64,000 nt of DNA from Mauremys mutica. Its lineage: Eukaryota > Chordata > Testudines > Geoemydidae. The stretch spans positions 47,784,321-47,848,320 of the forward strand of contig NC_059075.1 of NCBI RefSeq assembly GCF_020497125.1, in the 5' to 3' direction. The notes beneath the pieces were generated by a model that was given only the letters and a program-made list of their open reading frames with translations, was not told the DNA's origin and did not search any database. A program made the position numbers and the translations under genes. Position 1 is the stretch's first letter. Each line of letters starts with the position of its first letter. Positions 11,591-23,809 of this stretch are shown one piece after another.

Positions 11591-12480
11591 AAAGTAGGAG
11601 CTTGAACCCAAAGCAAATGTGGGTAATTACATAGTGCCTAACTCCCCCAGCCCATCCTCTGGTTCAATTAGGTATGTTAGATATGTTCACTTTCTTGTCC
11701 AAACTGCTTGGCAATGTTGTTTGCATTGTTAAAATTGTAGCTACATTTTATCTTGGAAGTAGCTGAACTTCAGTGATGGGTAACGTGATTACTATCATTT
11801 GGAATTTTTCGGGATGGCAGTCCCATAGAAGAAGTTGTTGACTTCTGAGATGAAGGATAATCAAGAAAATGTGAAATATAAATGAAATGAAATAACATTT
11901 TCAGGCTACTTATAGTAATGCAATTAACTGCTGAGATGAAACGGAGTGACCAAATCATATGTTTTAAAGGCTTTTGGCAACTGAACAAGATGATTACCTC
12001 ATACTTCAAGAGGCAAGATGCCAAGTTAGATGAACTAGTCATCATATCTGATACAGAAATTATTTTATTGCTGCAGACTTACATCCAATTGATTTTGGAT
12101 GGCTTCTTACCTGTTCCTCATAAATGGCAGCATTTCAAACAGAAAACACTAAGGCAAAAAGAACAGCTAATTGGAAATGGTTTAATTTTCACTGTATGGT
12201 ATGTACCTATAGGCATTAAGTTTAATGTTGTCTTAGAACTAGATTGGTTATAATCATTATAACTCTGGAAAGTAGACAAGATTCTCCCAAATACTTGTCA
12301 ACAAAGTTTTTAAATCAGTGTTTCACCAGCAATGATTCCATGAATCATATAATTTCAAGGAGAAAAAAACCCACAACCCACATTATTTTCTCATTATCTG
12401 AAAGCTTAGGGAGTATATGATTGCATAAGGGTTTCCTAATTATCAACACCTAAGCGTGAATATGAATCAGGGTATCAAAT
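11591..12480. other. AT-rich sequence upstream of the hAT remnant
   Basis: No recognisable domain. A 111-codon plus frame (11918-12253) has no clear similarity to the N-terminal part of hAT transposases, although such an origin would fit the position. Confidence 0.4.
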
Positions 12481-12887
12481 ATGGTGCATTTTGAATTCTT
12501 GGAGCCATCAAAATGGCCTTCTCCACTGGATATTGGAGTATGTCAGTTGACAGGCATCAGAACTGTGCAGAAAATATAAAGTGGATGGAGCGGTTAGTAG
12601 TCAGGGGCTTCAGGGAGTACAAAGATAACTGTGGATCAATTGTGCCAGACTATTTGAAGCGACTTAAGACTGCCATCAGTATTTTAATTGTTTCTACAAC
12701 AGAATTTGAGAGAGCATTTAGTGCAATGAATGATTTGTTAACACCTAGTTGTAATGCTCTGTCCATTAGTTGTGTATCATCTCTCTCTCTTTTTATTAAG
12801 CTGGTTAGTCTACTGCTCCAATGTTTAAGACCAACGATTTATGTAAGAAAGTGACTGCTGAAATACTTTGCAGGGTTAGAATGGTAA
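12481..12887 (+). pseudogene. Decayed hAT-transposase-like gene, C-terminal dimerisation region
   Basis: A first frame beginning at 12481 decodes to F-L-E-P-S-K-W-P (12496-12519), like the L-x-P-x-x-W-P motif found before the C-terminal domain in ZNF862/KIAA1586-type hAT-derived proteins. After a frame shift between about 12550 and 12600, the frame from 12513 gives G-F-R-E-Y-K-D, then VSTTEFERAFSAMNDLLTP from 12690. That is the conserved start of the hAT dimerisation domain, where S-T-A-E-C-E-R-G-F-S is usual. The frame ends in TGA at 12852, after Y-V-R-K, where relatives have Trp; L-L-K follows in frame to a stop at 12885. Only the last part of the protein remains, so it is a broken copy of a transposon or of a hAT-derived gene. 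Confidence 0.72.
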
Positions 12888-13735
12888 GCACGTAATAAGA
12901 TGAACTCTCCTACCTGTTCTATCCTCATATATAAAAGTAACTGTGCCATTTTAACCAGGAGAACTAAGTTACTTTCCATGACTCTAAACAATGCTAATCT
13001 CTTGCTGATAGCAGAGAAAAAATAAAAATAGAAATCTTTTGTGAAACTCTGGTTCCTAGCATAAGTATTAACAATCACCTCATGAGTTGTCATCACCATT
13101 GAAGTAAAAGCACTTATATAATAACCACCAGCAGATCTAAGGGCTAGCTCCTCAGCTAGTTACAATTTTAGACAGAAAACATTGCCTGTTTTCCTTTGTT
13201 TTCTGTGGTCTGTGTAAAGGTGTGGTATATTACAGCACAGCAATTTGTAATCACTTCTCCCTCCCTTCCTGAGAGATGTGACCCATCAAATTTCCAGAAT
13301 TCTTCAAACGGAAGAAAGTGAGCACATACTAAATTGTAATGCATAGTCTTGGAACTCAGAGTGTTGCCTTTGGAGAAGAACTAAAAAGAGATAATTAATC
13401 AATGAAAATTCCAAAATGGCTCACACTATCAATCTCGTTGACATCACCTCCAACAGCTAGTTCCAGTATACAGCTGGAACACTGTCAGGTAAAAAGATTG
13501 AGATACCTTTGGGCTAAGCCAGTTGAAACAACTGCTTGCTATGGTACAGCTCAGGTTGGATACAAGCATCTGTACCAAATGCAACTGAGTCTGCACAAGA
13601 AATTAATTGGATATACTTTCTTAACTCAGTCAACAGCTACCCTGATGCATTCAGCTAATGTACCTGCCAGTGCAGTTTCATCAATGGGAAACGTCATTAT
13701 CTGGCTATACTGAAAGAAGGACAGGAGACACTTGA
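12888..13735. other. AT-rich unique sequence, no gene seen
   Basis: No repeat ends or exons recognised. Frames at 12839-13099 (minus) and 13402-13713 (plus) look like chance. Confidence 0.4.
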
Positions 13736-14580
13736 TATGGATTTATTCAGGCCACAACTTTATTATTAGATTATTATTAGTATATACTAGTAGTCTGGGA
13801 CTACATGGCAGATAAAAGTGTACAGTGTAAGTAACTCCATGATCATTCAAACAATTACTTGGGCTTCCACCAGCCCCCCTTCATTTTCCATCCAGGTCCC
13901 TCAGCCAACCCATGTCTTGGACTTCACCATCCACCCTCCTCCCCTCATAGGAGGATTATGGTGGGTTATAAGAAAGGGGGGGCTGGCTCCCTGCGGTACC
14001 AATCATAGGAGCCCCAATTTGCCCTCCTCCATTCTGTTCCTTTAACCAGCACCTCCTTTTTAAGTCCTTTACCAGGCCATTTATCTGGTCACTGTATACC
14101 TTCCCTATGGAGTACCTGCACTGGACATCCAGCCCTCACTTACAAACTAAGTTGCGACATATAGCCTAATCCTCTTTTCTCCCCATAATAGGTCCTCCCT
14201 GACACCCACTGTGGGGAAGGTGAAAAACCCCCACTCCATCTAAGCCAATATGGTGTGAGGGAAAAATTCCTTCCCAAACCATCCAAAAAGGAGCGACTAG
14301 CCCAATGGCCACAGCAGGTCCTAACCCAACCTAATATTCACACCTCAGAGCGTGGGTGCTGCCTTGCCTGCTGCATGGAGAAAGGGCTTCTAACACCAGG
14401 GCTTGCACCCTTTAAAGTCTTCAACCCTTACGTTCTCTGGGGACGAGTCAGCATCACCAAAGTGACCACCACCCACCTTTTTGCAGCAGTTTCTGACCTC
14501 CTTCCCTGCACTCCTGCCATAAAGCACTGCTGCTTTCCTCCTGCAAGCCCGGACAACATCCCCCGCTGCTTCAGGTGAGA
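13736..14580 (-). repeat. C-rich unclassified interspersed repeat (probable)
   Basis: Composition changes abruptly from AT-rich to C-rich between about 13860 and 14575. The tract includes 'ggaaaaattccttcccaaac', which I associate with turtle repeats, and starts after an ATT-rich stretch (13757-13790). Several stop-poor frames (13818-14045, 14255-14578) follow from the C-richness. Class and strand are uncertain; no terminal repeats were found. Confidence 0.35.
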
Positions 14581-14721
14581 TGTGGTCATTTGATCAGACT
14601 TAACATCAACTGCTGCTTCTGTACTGCAAACCAGGAATAACTTAAAATGGTTGGTTGTTGACTGATCTACTAGATCACTAATCCAACAGTCACTCTAAAA
14701 ATGTATTTTTACGAATACAGA

Positions 14722-14800
14722 CCAGATTCTCAGCTGGTGTAAATCCATTGATGCCTATGGAGCCATGAGAATTTACATCAGCTTAGCATCTGGCCCTCAG
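14722..14800. repeat. Short dispersed palindrome
   Basis: The left arm 'cagattctcagctggtgtaa' (from 14723) is mirrored by 'ttacatcagcttagcatctg' to about 14792, around a centre near 14757 ('ccattgatgcctatgg'). Other copies lie at 42601, 52240 and 61938. It may be a very short foldback element. Confidence 0.65.
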
Positions 14801-14805
14801 ACTTT

Positions 14806-17094
14806 TTTGAATTGCATTAGCAAGGTGGTACATAATGACAGTACAGATGAGGTATTGAATTTACCCAGAACAGCACATTTTTGGAATTGATCTTCAATAA
14901 ATAATTCTGAAAACAGCTTTCTCTTGTACACAATTCTCAAGATACAAATTATTGGGACACTGCAAGATCCTAATTCTTAACTGTAATGCTCTCTATGGCT
15001 TTTCTGTGTATGTGTTCTATGACTGACAGATTTATTTTTTCCAGAATGTTCATTTATCAAACATTTTCTTATTTATTTTGGCCATTTAGAAAAATACATA
15101 CTTTGAAAATCTGAAAGCATCTTAAATTTTTGGGAGGAACATTGTTAGGGATAGAAAAATAACAATATTCAAAACACATTTCCTTATCAGCCATCTCAAA
15201 GTAAACAATTTTGGTAATGAACTGTATGAGGTTAAAAGCTTGAGCAAGAATTTGAAAAACTACTTAATACCACTATTCGTCTAAATTCCAAATTATTTGT
15301 TTCTCTTATGGAGTTTGAATTTGAGTGCTTGCTTGGTTTCTTTACTTGTAACTAAAACATCAAGTTCATTACCAACTGACTAGATAGGCACTTGGTCAAA
15401 TAAAGAACAATTTCATCAAAACTTTGAATTATGGAAGTATTGGAAAATGTCTAATGTTGACAATGCATTGGGCTTTTAAAGACTGTGCTAAGAGCTGCTG
15501 GCACTTTTAAAAAATGCCCTCTTTAAGAGTCCAGTGCATTTTTCAAACTGCTTTTTGCGATTGCCTCTATATAATGGCTCTGACCTTTTGATGGTTCCAA
15601 CTTAAACCCTAATGTACTTTTATCCTCCTCACAAAAAACAGTGATATAATTCAGTACATTTTGGCAATACTGAAAGTCTCTGCTCAGGAGACAGCCAAGG
15701 CTGGAATAGCAAGGGCACCGTAGTTCAGAACTGAATAGAGGAAAACGGGACTAGAACAACTGGGAGATTAAATACATCCTGACCTATCTGGTGAATCATA
15801 GCCTGTGGCCAATAGCAGATTAAGATTGGATCCCTACACCTGTATCCCTTACTGCAAGATGCCATTGAATTTCATAGCACTGAACATCAGGGACACAAAT
15901 GACTACTGCTGCTCAACACTTGCTCTATTGGAAAGATTCAGCACTGAAAGGGAGAAAGACAGAGAGGAGGGAGGTAGGGCGGGTACAAGTGTGAGGAAAA
16001 GACAAGCCGCCATTTCAACCTTGGGTTGCACCTCTTGAGCCTGCAATATTCCATAGAGTCAGTACACACTGCAGTGCTCCCACTTTTGATTGAGGCTTTT
16101 CTCCTTTTGTCTGGAGTAGCAAAGCACTGAGCTGGCAGAAAAACAGATGGCTTCCTTCTCTGCCTGAAAAGAAGGCACCAGTTACTGGTCTGCAGTACTA
16201 TCCAGCAGCATTTGAGCAGAGAGGCCTCTCCCATTCTGTGACCATGAGAAAAGATGATGAAGGGAAGAAGGGTCCATTGACCACTTCCCTGAAAATATGG
16301 TGGTTGCAAAAGGAGGAACCATTAAACATCTACGGCCTGAATCATGTGGGGCAGGAGAAACTGTTGACATCCAACATTCCCATAGCAAGAAAGATGTCAG
16401 CAGCTAATAAATTCAGGGAATTAAATCAGTAACAATCTGTAAAGTCCTATCCTGGCCAGACAACTGATGTTTCAGCCCAATCCTTGGGACTGTGAAGGCT
16501 GCTCTGTGCTGTTCCAGCCATGCAAAGCTGCCTTAAAGCCAGCTTAGCCAACTGTTGAGGTTGAAATTTTCCATGGCTGGTGTCTCTCAGGATGAATTAT
16601 TTTGGAAATTTTTAAAAAATGAATTCATCTGATTTTAGGGAAGAATAGGTAGACTTGGCAAACATTAATATAATTTCAACTATGGTATTTCTCTGAAGAA
16701 ATGCAGCACCTCTGTTCTTTGGAGCAGGAAGTTGGAAGAGGCACAGTCCTGGAGTCAGAACTTTTGTCATGAAAATCCACTCAAATTTGACTAATTGACA
16801 AGGCTCTGAAAACTGCCATTTTCATATAGTCAGTAGAGCTTGTTAGAGGCTTGCCACTAAAAATTCCAAACGTGCCATCTGCACCAAGGATCTCATGTGC
16901 CCGACAAATCTTCCTACATGCCAACTGTGCTGAACATCTCCCAGGCCCTAAAGAGTTCCCTACATAGTAGGCACAGAGCTAGAACTAGAGACAAGACACA
17001 AGGCAAAACATGATCAACACCAACAGATCCCTTAGCTTAAGGAAAGTTGATCTGGCCTCATTCATTCAGAGCATTTAAATCAATAAATGAATGC
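14806..17094. other. Unique sequence, no gene seen
   Basis: A 123-codon minus frame (15938-16309) and overlapping plus frames (15805-16038, 16238-16432) show no domain or family resemblance. No mobile-element ends were found. Confidence 0.4.
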
Positions 17095-17096
17095 TT

Positions 17097-17190
17097 TTTG
17101 TGTTTAAATCACTGGACTAGGAACCAAGAGAGCTGATTCTGTTCTTAGATCTGCCACAAACTTCCTGTGTGAGGTTGAGCAAGACTATCA
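17097..17190 (+). repeat. MIR-like SINE, 5' half
   Basis: The MIR head and body are recognisable: 'tttaaatcactggactagga', then 'ctgattctgttcttagatct', then 'gccacaaacttcctgtgtga'. The L2-type tail is absent. Confidence 0.6.
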
Positions 17191-20006
17191 CAATGCATAT
17201 GCACAAGAGTGCTAAATTAAGGTTGCATTCGTAAATTTAAAGCTGACATTACCTAACTTTTGAGTGCGTGACCTCATACAACTCTTCATGTTCTTTTAAC
17301 TTTTTGGGGAGTGTTTGTCAACTTTATATAGATAGATAAGAGAGATATCTACACAGATGAATTGACATTGAACTACAATAACAGCCCTCAGCAGTTTTTT
17401 TGGCAACATAGTTGAGTGACCTTTATTTGTCATTCATTCTCTGAGAGGCCAGCCTGCTTATCAGTCACCCCATGCTCATTTCCCTACATTGTAGGATTGA
17501 ATACACCACCACAAAATCCCTCCTTGACTATTCACAGCCACCACTCAGTAGCAATTCCCCTACTTAGTACGTAGGAAAAGAGTGGACTGGCTGGTAAGAG
17601 AGAGGCTCAGATCCTGCAATGGTTTCCTTAAAGGTTCACCAACCAAGCCTAGCAGGAATGTGTGAAGAGAGCAAAGACACTGACTGTGGTTGATCAGGAC
17701 AGGTGTTTGTGGTGATGTTTTCAACAGATGAAAGTTCCTGTGAGAGAAGAAAAGAGACCCAGGTTATATCAGCCAAATTTGACTACTCCTCAGCCAGAAC
17801 CAACACTAGTTACATTTTATCCCTGCTGTAAATTGAAGTGCGTGCACACAAAGTTTTATTCATCTACATATTTAAAAGGAGCAACTTTACCCTTTATGAG
17901 AGGAAGAACAGATGCAAAAGAATGAGAGACCTTTACAGCACCACTTTCATAATAGAATTCTGTTGTTCTGGAGTGATTTATTTTTTCAAGAGGGAAAAAA
18001 TGCAAAGAACTTGGAACACACACAAAAATACCTTCTCATCAAAGGTTGTCTATCGTTTCATGAATCACATGTGATAGATGAGATTTATGAATTAGAAACT
18101 GCGTCAAAAGATTTACAACATACTAAATAAGTTATGACATCGTCTCGTCTGTAAGCATAAACCTTCAACAAAATATCTATATCATCATCACAGGAGCGTG
18201 GCCAACCCAATTCTTTCATTTCACTACAGCACACTCAGACCCTGTCACAGTATTTGATGAATTCTTGAAGGAATGGGCTTCAGATCAATTAAAATAAACA
18301 CCACAAGCTGATTTATCAAATCTTTTCTGAATGCTCTCAGAAAATGTCAAAAATCTGATCCATTGACAGAGAAAAGTCAGAGAATCGTGGCAGCCTATGG
18401 GATCACAAGACCTTTTCAAAACCATCATAAATCACTACAGAAAACAAATGGGGCACCATGTGATAAGATTCCTTCTGACAGCTTTGCCTCAACCAGACAT
18501 ATATGAGATAAATGGATACCTTCGCCTGTGCCCAATTGCCAGTTTACAAAGTTCCAAGATGTCAAATTGTAAAATAGACCACATACAAAATAATATACCC
18601 TTTTGGATATACAATAGCATGATTTAAAATACCTCACATTCTCCTTTCTTTATTGCAAGCTTTATGGCACATCTGCAGGAAAGCATGCTTTTAAAAAAAA
18701 CAATAAATATACCTAATTTTAGCTTGAACAGTAGTTCTATTACTATATCCTGTATGAAATTATTAGATTTATTTCTCTTTTAGTTATTAAGAAAACTATT
18801 TTACTGTAGTAAAGTAACTCTAATCACAATAATCTCTGATGTTTCTAATCACCACCAGGTTTGTCCATCTTCATGTAGTTTATGAGCACGTTCAAAACAA
18901 TGCATTAGTAGCCTAACCTATTCTTACTCAGGATCACACAAATGCCTTTGTTAATGAGGTTATGGAAATTGACAAAAATACAGAGGTATAAGAAATAAAA
19001 GAGAGTTGGATTTGATAGTGAATTAGAACTTTGGGCTGCTATCCATGTTGCTGGTGGGAAATTCTATTAACAACAATCATACTGATTTTTGCCTTCTTTT
19101 AGTGTAGCTAGCATAAGGAAATAGGGGGGAAAAGTCACCCTGATAGACACTACTGTATGGGAAGAACAACTGATATAATTTAGAGGTGGGTATGAACATG
19201 AAGAACTATTAAAAACACCCCCTATACCTGGAGTTAAGACGTTCTAGTGTTTCATATTTTTTGTATGCTACACAATCTCCACTTATAATAACATTCACTT
19301 CTTCAGAGTAAGATTTTTCATATTTTGGAGGAAACTCCCATTTACAACTTTTAAAATAATTGCTTAGTTTTTCTCTAAGAAGACAGCATTGATTTTTTAC
19401 AAAGAGCTGAGACCCGTAGAGGATTTCGACTTGTAGCTAGAGCATGAATGTCAATTTAATAAAATTTCACCGATTTCACTGACATTTGTATTTTTTTAAT
19501 TTTGTTTGTTTTGAGGGTTTCTGAAAATTTTATAAACTGTTTTCCGTTTCCAAAGGATAAACTATGCAAAGTCCAGGCCTAAAGGAAATAAAAATGTTTA
19601 TTTATAAGGTGCCCCAAACACCTTTTCTGGGGCACTCTGAGATCTCTATGTCCTACCAGCATTGTAGGCTAGTGAAGTGCATAAAACTCTCTGTCATGGT
19701 TTCTTGAGCTTATGGCACCATGGATTGACTATAGCTGTAAAGCTTGGTGCTTTACAATTCATCCTAAAGGAAAACCAGCTGCAGGAGTGATGTAGGGTCA
19801 AGGAACTGGAGGAACAGGGAGCAATGGAAACAGCAGTGCAAGGTCAACAATCTATTTTTAATTTCCTCAGAACACAGCCCAGCAGTTTATGTTTTTTCTG
19901 GAGCCAACCTGGAGTCAAAACGATAGGAGTGGCTTTTGATTCAGGAAAATTGCAGAGGGATGTCTGAGAATCTGGTATAAGCACATCTCTAAAATAAAGG
20001 TTCATA
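17191..20006. other. AT-rich unique sequence, no gene seen
   Basis: Several overlapping frames of 65-78 codons (17728-18130, 18397-18637) have no recognisable domain. No repeats with defined ends were found. Confidence 0.4.
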
Positions 20007-20014
20007 CTCTGGAA

Positions 20015-20471
20015 CACTGATTCTCAACCAGGGATACACATGCACTTGGGAGTATGCAGAGAGCTTCCGGGGATAGTCAACTCATCTAGATCAGTGTTTC
20101 TCAAACTGGGGGTTGAGACCCCCGGAGTGGGGGGGGGTTGCAAGTGCAGAGCCAGTGTTAGGGGACACAAGCAGGGCAACCTGCCACAGCTTCAGCCCCC
20201 GGTGGTGGGGCTCAGGCTTCAGACAAAGCTCACAAGTGAAAAACAGGCTCAAGTATCACACTGAAATGTAAATACAATATTTATATTCCAATCAATTTAT
20301 TTTATAATTATATGGTAAAAATGAGAAAGCAATCATGTGCTGTGACACTTTTGTATTTTTATGTCTGATTTTATAAGCAAGTATTTTTTAAGTGAGGTGA
20401 AACTTGGGGTACGCAAGAGAAATCAGACTCCTGAAAGGGGTACAGTAGTCTGGAAAGGTTGAGAATCACAG
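20015..20471. mobile_element. hAT-like non-autonomous element, composite
   Basis: The left end CACTGATTCTCAACC pairs with the right end, which reads CTGTGATTCTCAACC when reverse-complemented. Flanks CTCTGGAA (20007-20014) and CTCGGAAA (20472-20479) look like a decayed 8-bp target duplication. A second hAT-type terminus, CAGTGTTTCTCAAACT, starts inside at 20092 and is followed by a G-rich segment, but its partner right terminus is absent. After about 20255 the element resumes AT-rich family sequence. Either a truncated nested insertion or a recombinant family member would explain this. No transposase is encoded. Confidence 0.75.
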
Positions 20472-20479
20472 CTCGGAAA

Positions 20480-20811
20480 GAATTAAGACATAAAAAAAAA
20501 TGGTTAAGGGAGGCTGTGGAATTGTCAGCATTGGGAGATGAGGTCCATCTGTTAGGAATGGTTTAGGGTTACCACAATACCAGGGGATGGACTAGACTAT
20601 CCACTCAAAGATATGTATGAATCTAAAGTCACTTGTACCTTGGCTTCTTACCACTTTACTATCTTCAGCAGTACAAACATCTCTTCAAACTCTCAAAATG
20701 ATCGCCTTGTAAAAACAGTATTATAATCACTCAGAATTAAGCATTCCACTAAGTATGGTCGTCTCAACTGCTCCATCCTGAGCAAGGTTTTCAAGGACGT
20801 GCAGGGTGGCA
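20480..20811. other. No gene seen
   Basis: Short AT-rich unique spacer between the composite hAT and the SINE. Confidence 0.4.
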
Positions 20812-20990
20812 AGGGAGGAGGGATAGCTCAGTGGTTTGAGCATTGGCCTGCTAAACCCAGGGTTGTGAGTTCAATCCTTGAGGGGGCCACTTAGGGATCT
20901 GGGGCAAAAATTGGTCCTGCTAGTGAAGGCAGGGGGCTGGACTTGATGACCTTTCGAGGTCCCTTCCAGTTCTAGGAGATTGGTATATCT
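20812..20990 (+). repeat. Cry I-type tRNA-derived SINE
   Basis: The A-box segment 'gggatagctcagtggtttga' (from 20820) and B-box 'gagttcaatcc' (20867-20877) are separated by a tRNA-like spacer. The family body 'gagggggccacttagggatc' and a 3' tail, 'gatgacctttcgaggtccct', complete it. The tail matches the 3' end of the CR1 at 58199-59022, consistent with CR1 enzymes mobilising this SINE. It is diagnostic for a cryptodiran turtle. It is not a functional tRNA gene because the molecule cannot form a complete cloverleaf. Confidence 0.9.
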
Positions 20991-21054
20991 CCAATTATTA
21001 CCTATTACAGTAGCAAATTCTAGACCATTTCAAACCCTAGGCTCTTTCAGACCT

Positions 21055-21900
21055 GAGATATAATGCTAGTTGACCCCCTTCCTAAGGGCTATGGACAGAG
21101 GTCAGATATTCTGGCAAACTTTGACATGATATGAGTGTGCTACTAATCCACATCTGGGATCAAGCAAGGGTAGATAAAGTCATGTTAAGCTAGTTTCACT
21201 CATTTCTCCCAGATCCAAACAGTGTACTGGACAGCTGTTTCTCACCCATCACATGTAGTGTTCCAAAGGACTCAGTCCTGTTTCCTCTTGTTTAGAATGT
21301 ATGTATCATGAGGTCACTAGTGAGTTGTTTTGGGGGTACAGTACACTCAGTATGAAGATGACATTCAGCTCTATGTTTCCTTGTCCAGAAGTATTGATAA
21401 AGGTTGAGATGTGCAGATAATGTGACTGAGAAAACTACTGTAGGGATCTGCATGAGAAATGACTGGTTGAAGATCAATCCGTGAAAGGTGGATGGTGGGA
21501 AGAGTAAAGCAGTTTAATGAACTAGCTGTAGTCATGACCTCACCACCTTGACAAAAGGATATCTCACCCCCATTTGTTAACATGATATGCAATTTGGCAT
21601 CTCTTTTGACTCCTCAAAGCTCCTGGGTACCTAGATAGCAGCACTGACTGGAAACACTTTCTGTCAACGTAGGGTAGGCAACACATTGCACACACACACA
21701 CACACACACACACACCCGAGGTAGGGTTGGTCACAGGTAGATGGCACATTGTCCTGCGTTTTCTATGTTGACAGAATGCCTCAGTTTTACTACTTTTAAG
21801 ATACTATGCAAGACCCATCTTTACCAGCAGTCTTCTGCTAAGAAAATGCCTGGCAAAACTGGTTCCAACAGTGGGTTTCACTTGTACTTAAGTAGTGGCG
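21055..21900 (+). pseudogene. L2-clade LINE ORF2 remnant
   Basis: Decayed reverse-transcriptase motifs appear in order. C-S-V-P-K-D-S-V-L starts at 21254 (CGVPQGSVL in relatives), followed by a stop. In another frame, Q-Y-E-D-D-I-Q-L-Y-V-S starts at 21348, the catalytic YADD block with Ala replaced by Glu. I-C-M-R-N-D-W-L-K-I-N-P follows near 21450-21480. After a (CA)n tract, L-S-F-T-T-F-K then C-K-T-H-L-Y lies near 21780-21830, the usual C-terminal signature. Frame shifts and stops make it inactive. The family is an ancient non-LTR retrotransposon. Confidence 0.8.
21689..21715. repeat. (CA)n microsatellite
   Basis: About 13 uninterrupted CA units inside the L2 remnant. It also creates a run of C-V residues in a minus-strand frame that should not be read as a protein. 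Confidence 0.95.
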
Positions 21901-23404
21901 TAAACGTCCAGAAAGGGAAGGGTAGAGAGAGTTTTCCCGCTCACTTGAGAGGAATCTAGTTTCTTTAAATTTATGTATTTGACTCCTAAACTTCACTTAA
22001 GATATGCACTAATAAATAATAAAAATTGGGAGTGAAAGTACAGGATTTTCTACTGGGGCACAATCTAAAATAAATTATCATGCTAACTATGGTAAGGTAT
22101 AATCTGGTATAATAACAATAGTTATTATTGTTAACGTAAGGAACTAACATACTGATACAACAACAGACAGTATCTGTGCATGTGCTCTCTTCCAGAAGTT
22201 CAAATTATCCTTGTCTCCATTTCTTCTTGTCCGCAGAAGTGGGAAAAGTGGTAAGATCACTCCATGGCCTTCAATTGTTCCTGTCCTTGCTAATTGCAAA
22301 ACTACAACTAAAAATAAATACTTAGCTATAAGCCAGTAAATGAAATACATTAATAAATCTTGAGTGCTTGGCCTTTTCCCAGACTCCTTAACTCCATCAT
22401 GTTCATTATAATGATAGCTTTGAATTCCTGTCTAGTATAAAGGAAAATTACCCTATGCAACTTTTAATTCCCAGAACCACATCCCTAAAAGCCTTATTTG
22501 TACTTCTGAGGTACATGGACTAGTATTTGAGCTAAGAAAAGCTGTTGGCAAATCCCAGTGAAATTTTCTGACAGATTCATCTTTTAGCCTTTGGGGAAGG
22601 GAAGGTGCTGCAGGCAAGATATTTGATTAATGCCACGAAAAATAGTGTTGCTGGCACAGCTGGTATGTTGGGAGAAAAATTCATCACTAACTCTAAAACT
22701 GCCATGTAATTTTCTCCCAACAGTTCTTTTCCTTACTTGACAGAAGATTTGCACAGGACAAACTAGCCTGACAGAGGACAAGTCAGCCAGCTGTTGAGGT
22801 ATCTCTAAACATGACAGATCACTATGTTTTAACTCAGATTAATTCACTTATTACAGGTAGACCTAAATCACTGGTCATTGTCAAATCAGTTGTCACTACT
22901 AGCAAATCATGTCAGATTTCTGAACAAAAATGTTTCCAATCTTAAACAGCTGATATAACCTCAGCCTGTCTGCTGACAAAGTAATTCCAGCAATAAGCAC
23001 AGGATAGTGTAAAGTCTAGTTCCACACAGCCAAGTAAAGCATTGCAATAAAACCAATTCTACTCTGACAATATCTGTGTCGTTTGTCTGGTATTTATAAG
23101 GTCCAACATGACCTGGAAATGTTTGAGTACAGTTCTGGTGTTTGGCAGAATTATGCCTTCCAAGCTTTTTATGTTTGGCTGTTTACTCCTGCTTTTAAAA
23201 CTTGCTTATGAAATGTTACTTCACTCCAAACCAATTTCTATCACTGTACAAACATTTAAAAAATACAAATACACCACATTTTATAATGCCATTAATATGA
23301 GAAAGTCAAAGTTCTAGATTTGGATTACAAAACACAATAGACTATTGAGGGCCAGATTTCAGTCAGTTTTTCCAAATCAGTTAGCTAATAAAATCAGCTA
23401 TTTC
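21901..23404. other. AT-rich unique sequence, no gene seen
   Basis: No recognisable repeats or exons. Frames at 22144-22350, 22584-22781 and 23108-23317 look like chance. Confidence 0.4.
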
Positions 23405-23545
23405 ATATATTAGAGAGACAAGGCGGATGAGGTAATATCTTTTATTGGACCAACCTCTCTGTTACCTAAAGAAATAAGCTTTTGAGCTACACAGAGCTTT
23501 TCTTCTGGGATCAGCATGGCTACAACACTGCAAACACTAATTCAT
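23405..23545 (+). repeat. Reptile interspersed repeat ('tcttttattggaccaac' type)
   Basis: It contains 'ggatgaggtaatatctttta', 'ttggaccaacctctctgtta', 'gcttttgagctacacagagc' and 'cttctgggatcagcatggct'. I recognise this set as a widespread turtle/crocodilian/bird repeat. The 3' end ('tacaacactgc') is present; the 5' part is truncated. Class uncertain. Confidence 0.6.
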
Positions 23546-23809
23546 ATACATATACCTGATTTTAGGGGCTACACAGTTTGACTCATGTTTCTAAGATCAG
23601 AATTGGAAATGGGCCCAAAGCAGAACATCAGATCCAAACCTCCTTGAACTCTGGGCAGGTTTGGATCCAATTCAAATCTTGCAATCAGAGTTCATATTTA
23701 ATCAGATTCTGACACTTGCTAAACCCAATATATGTAAAAGCAGTTCCAGTAGCATTAAGGATTGTATTTTTCTCTTAGTCCTTGGATAAACTCCCACTGA
23801 AATGATAGG

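Noticed and set aside
15938..16309. 123-codon minus frame
   Set aside because: No recognisable similarity and overlapping frames in the same stretch.
20812..20990. Possible functional tRNA gene
   Set aside because: A and B boxes are present but the sequence continues into a SINE body and CR1 tail and cannot form a full cloverleaf.
21564..21749. Minus frame with a run of Cys-Val
   Set aside because: Translation of the (CA)n tract within the L2 remnant.
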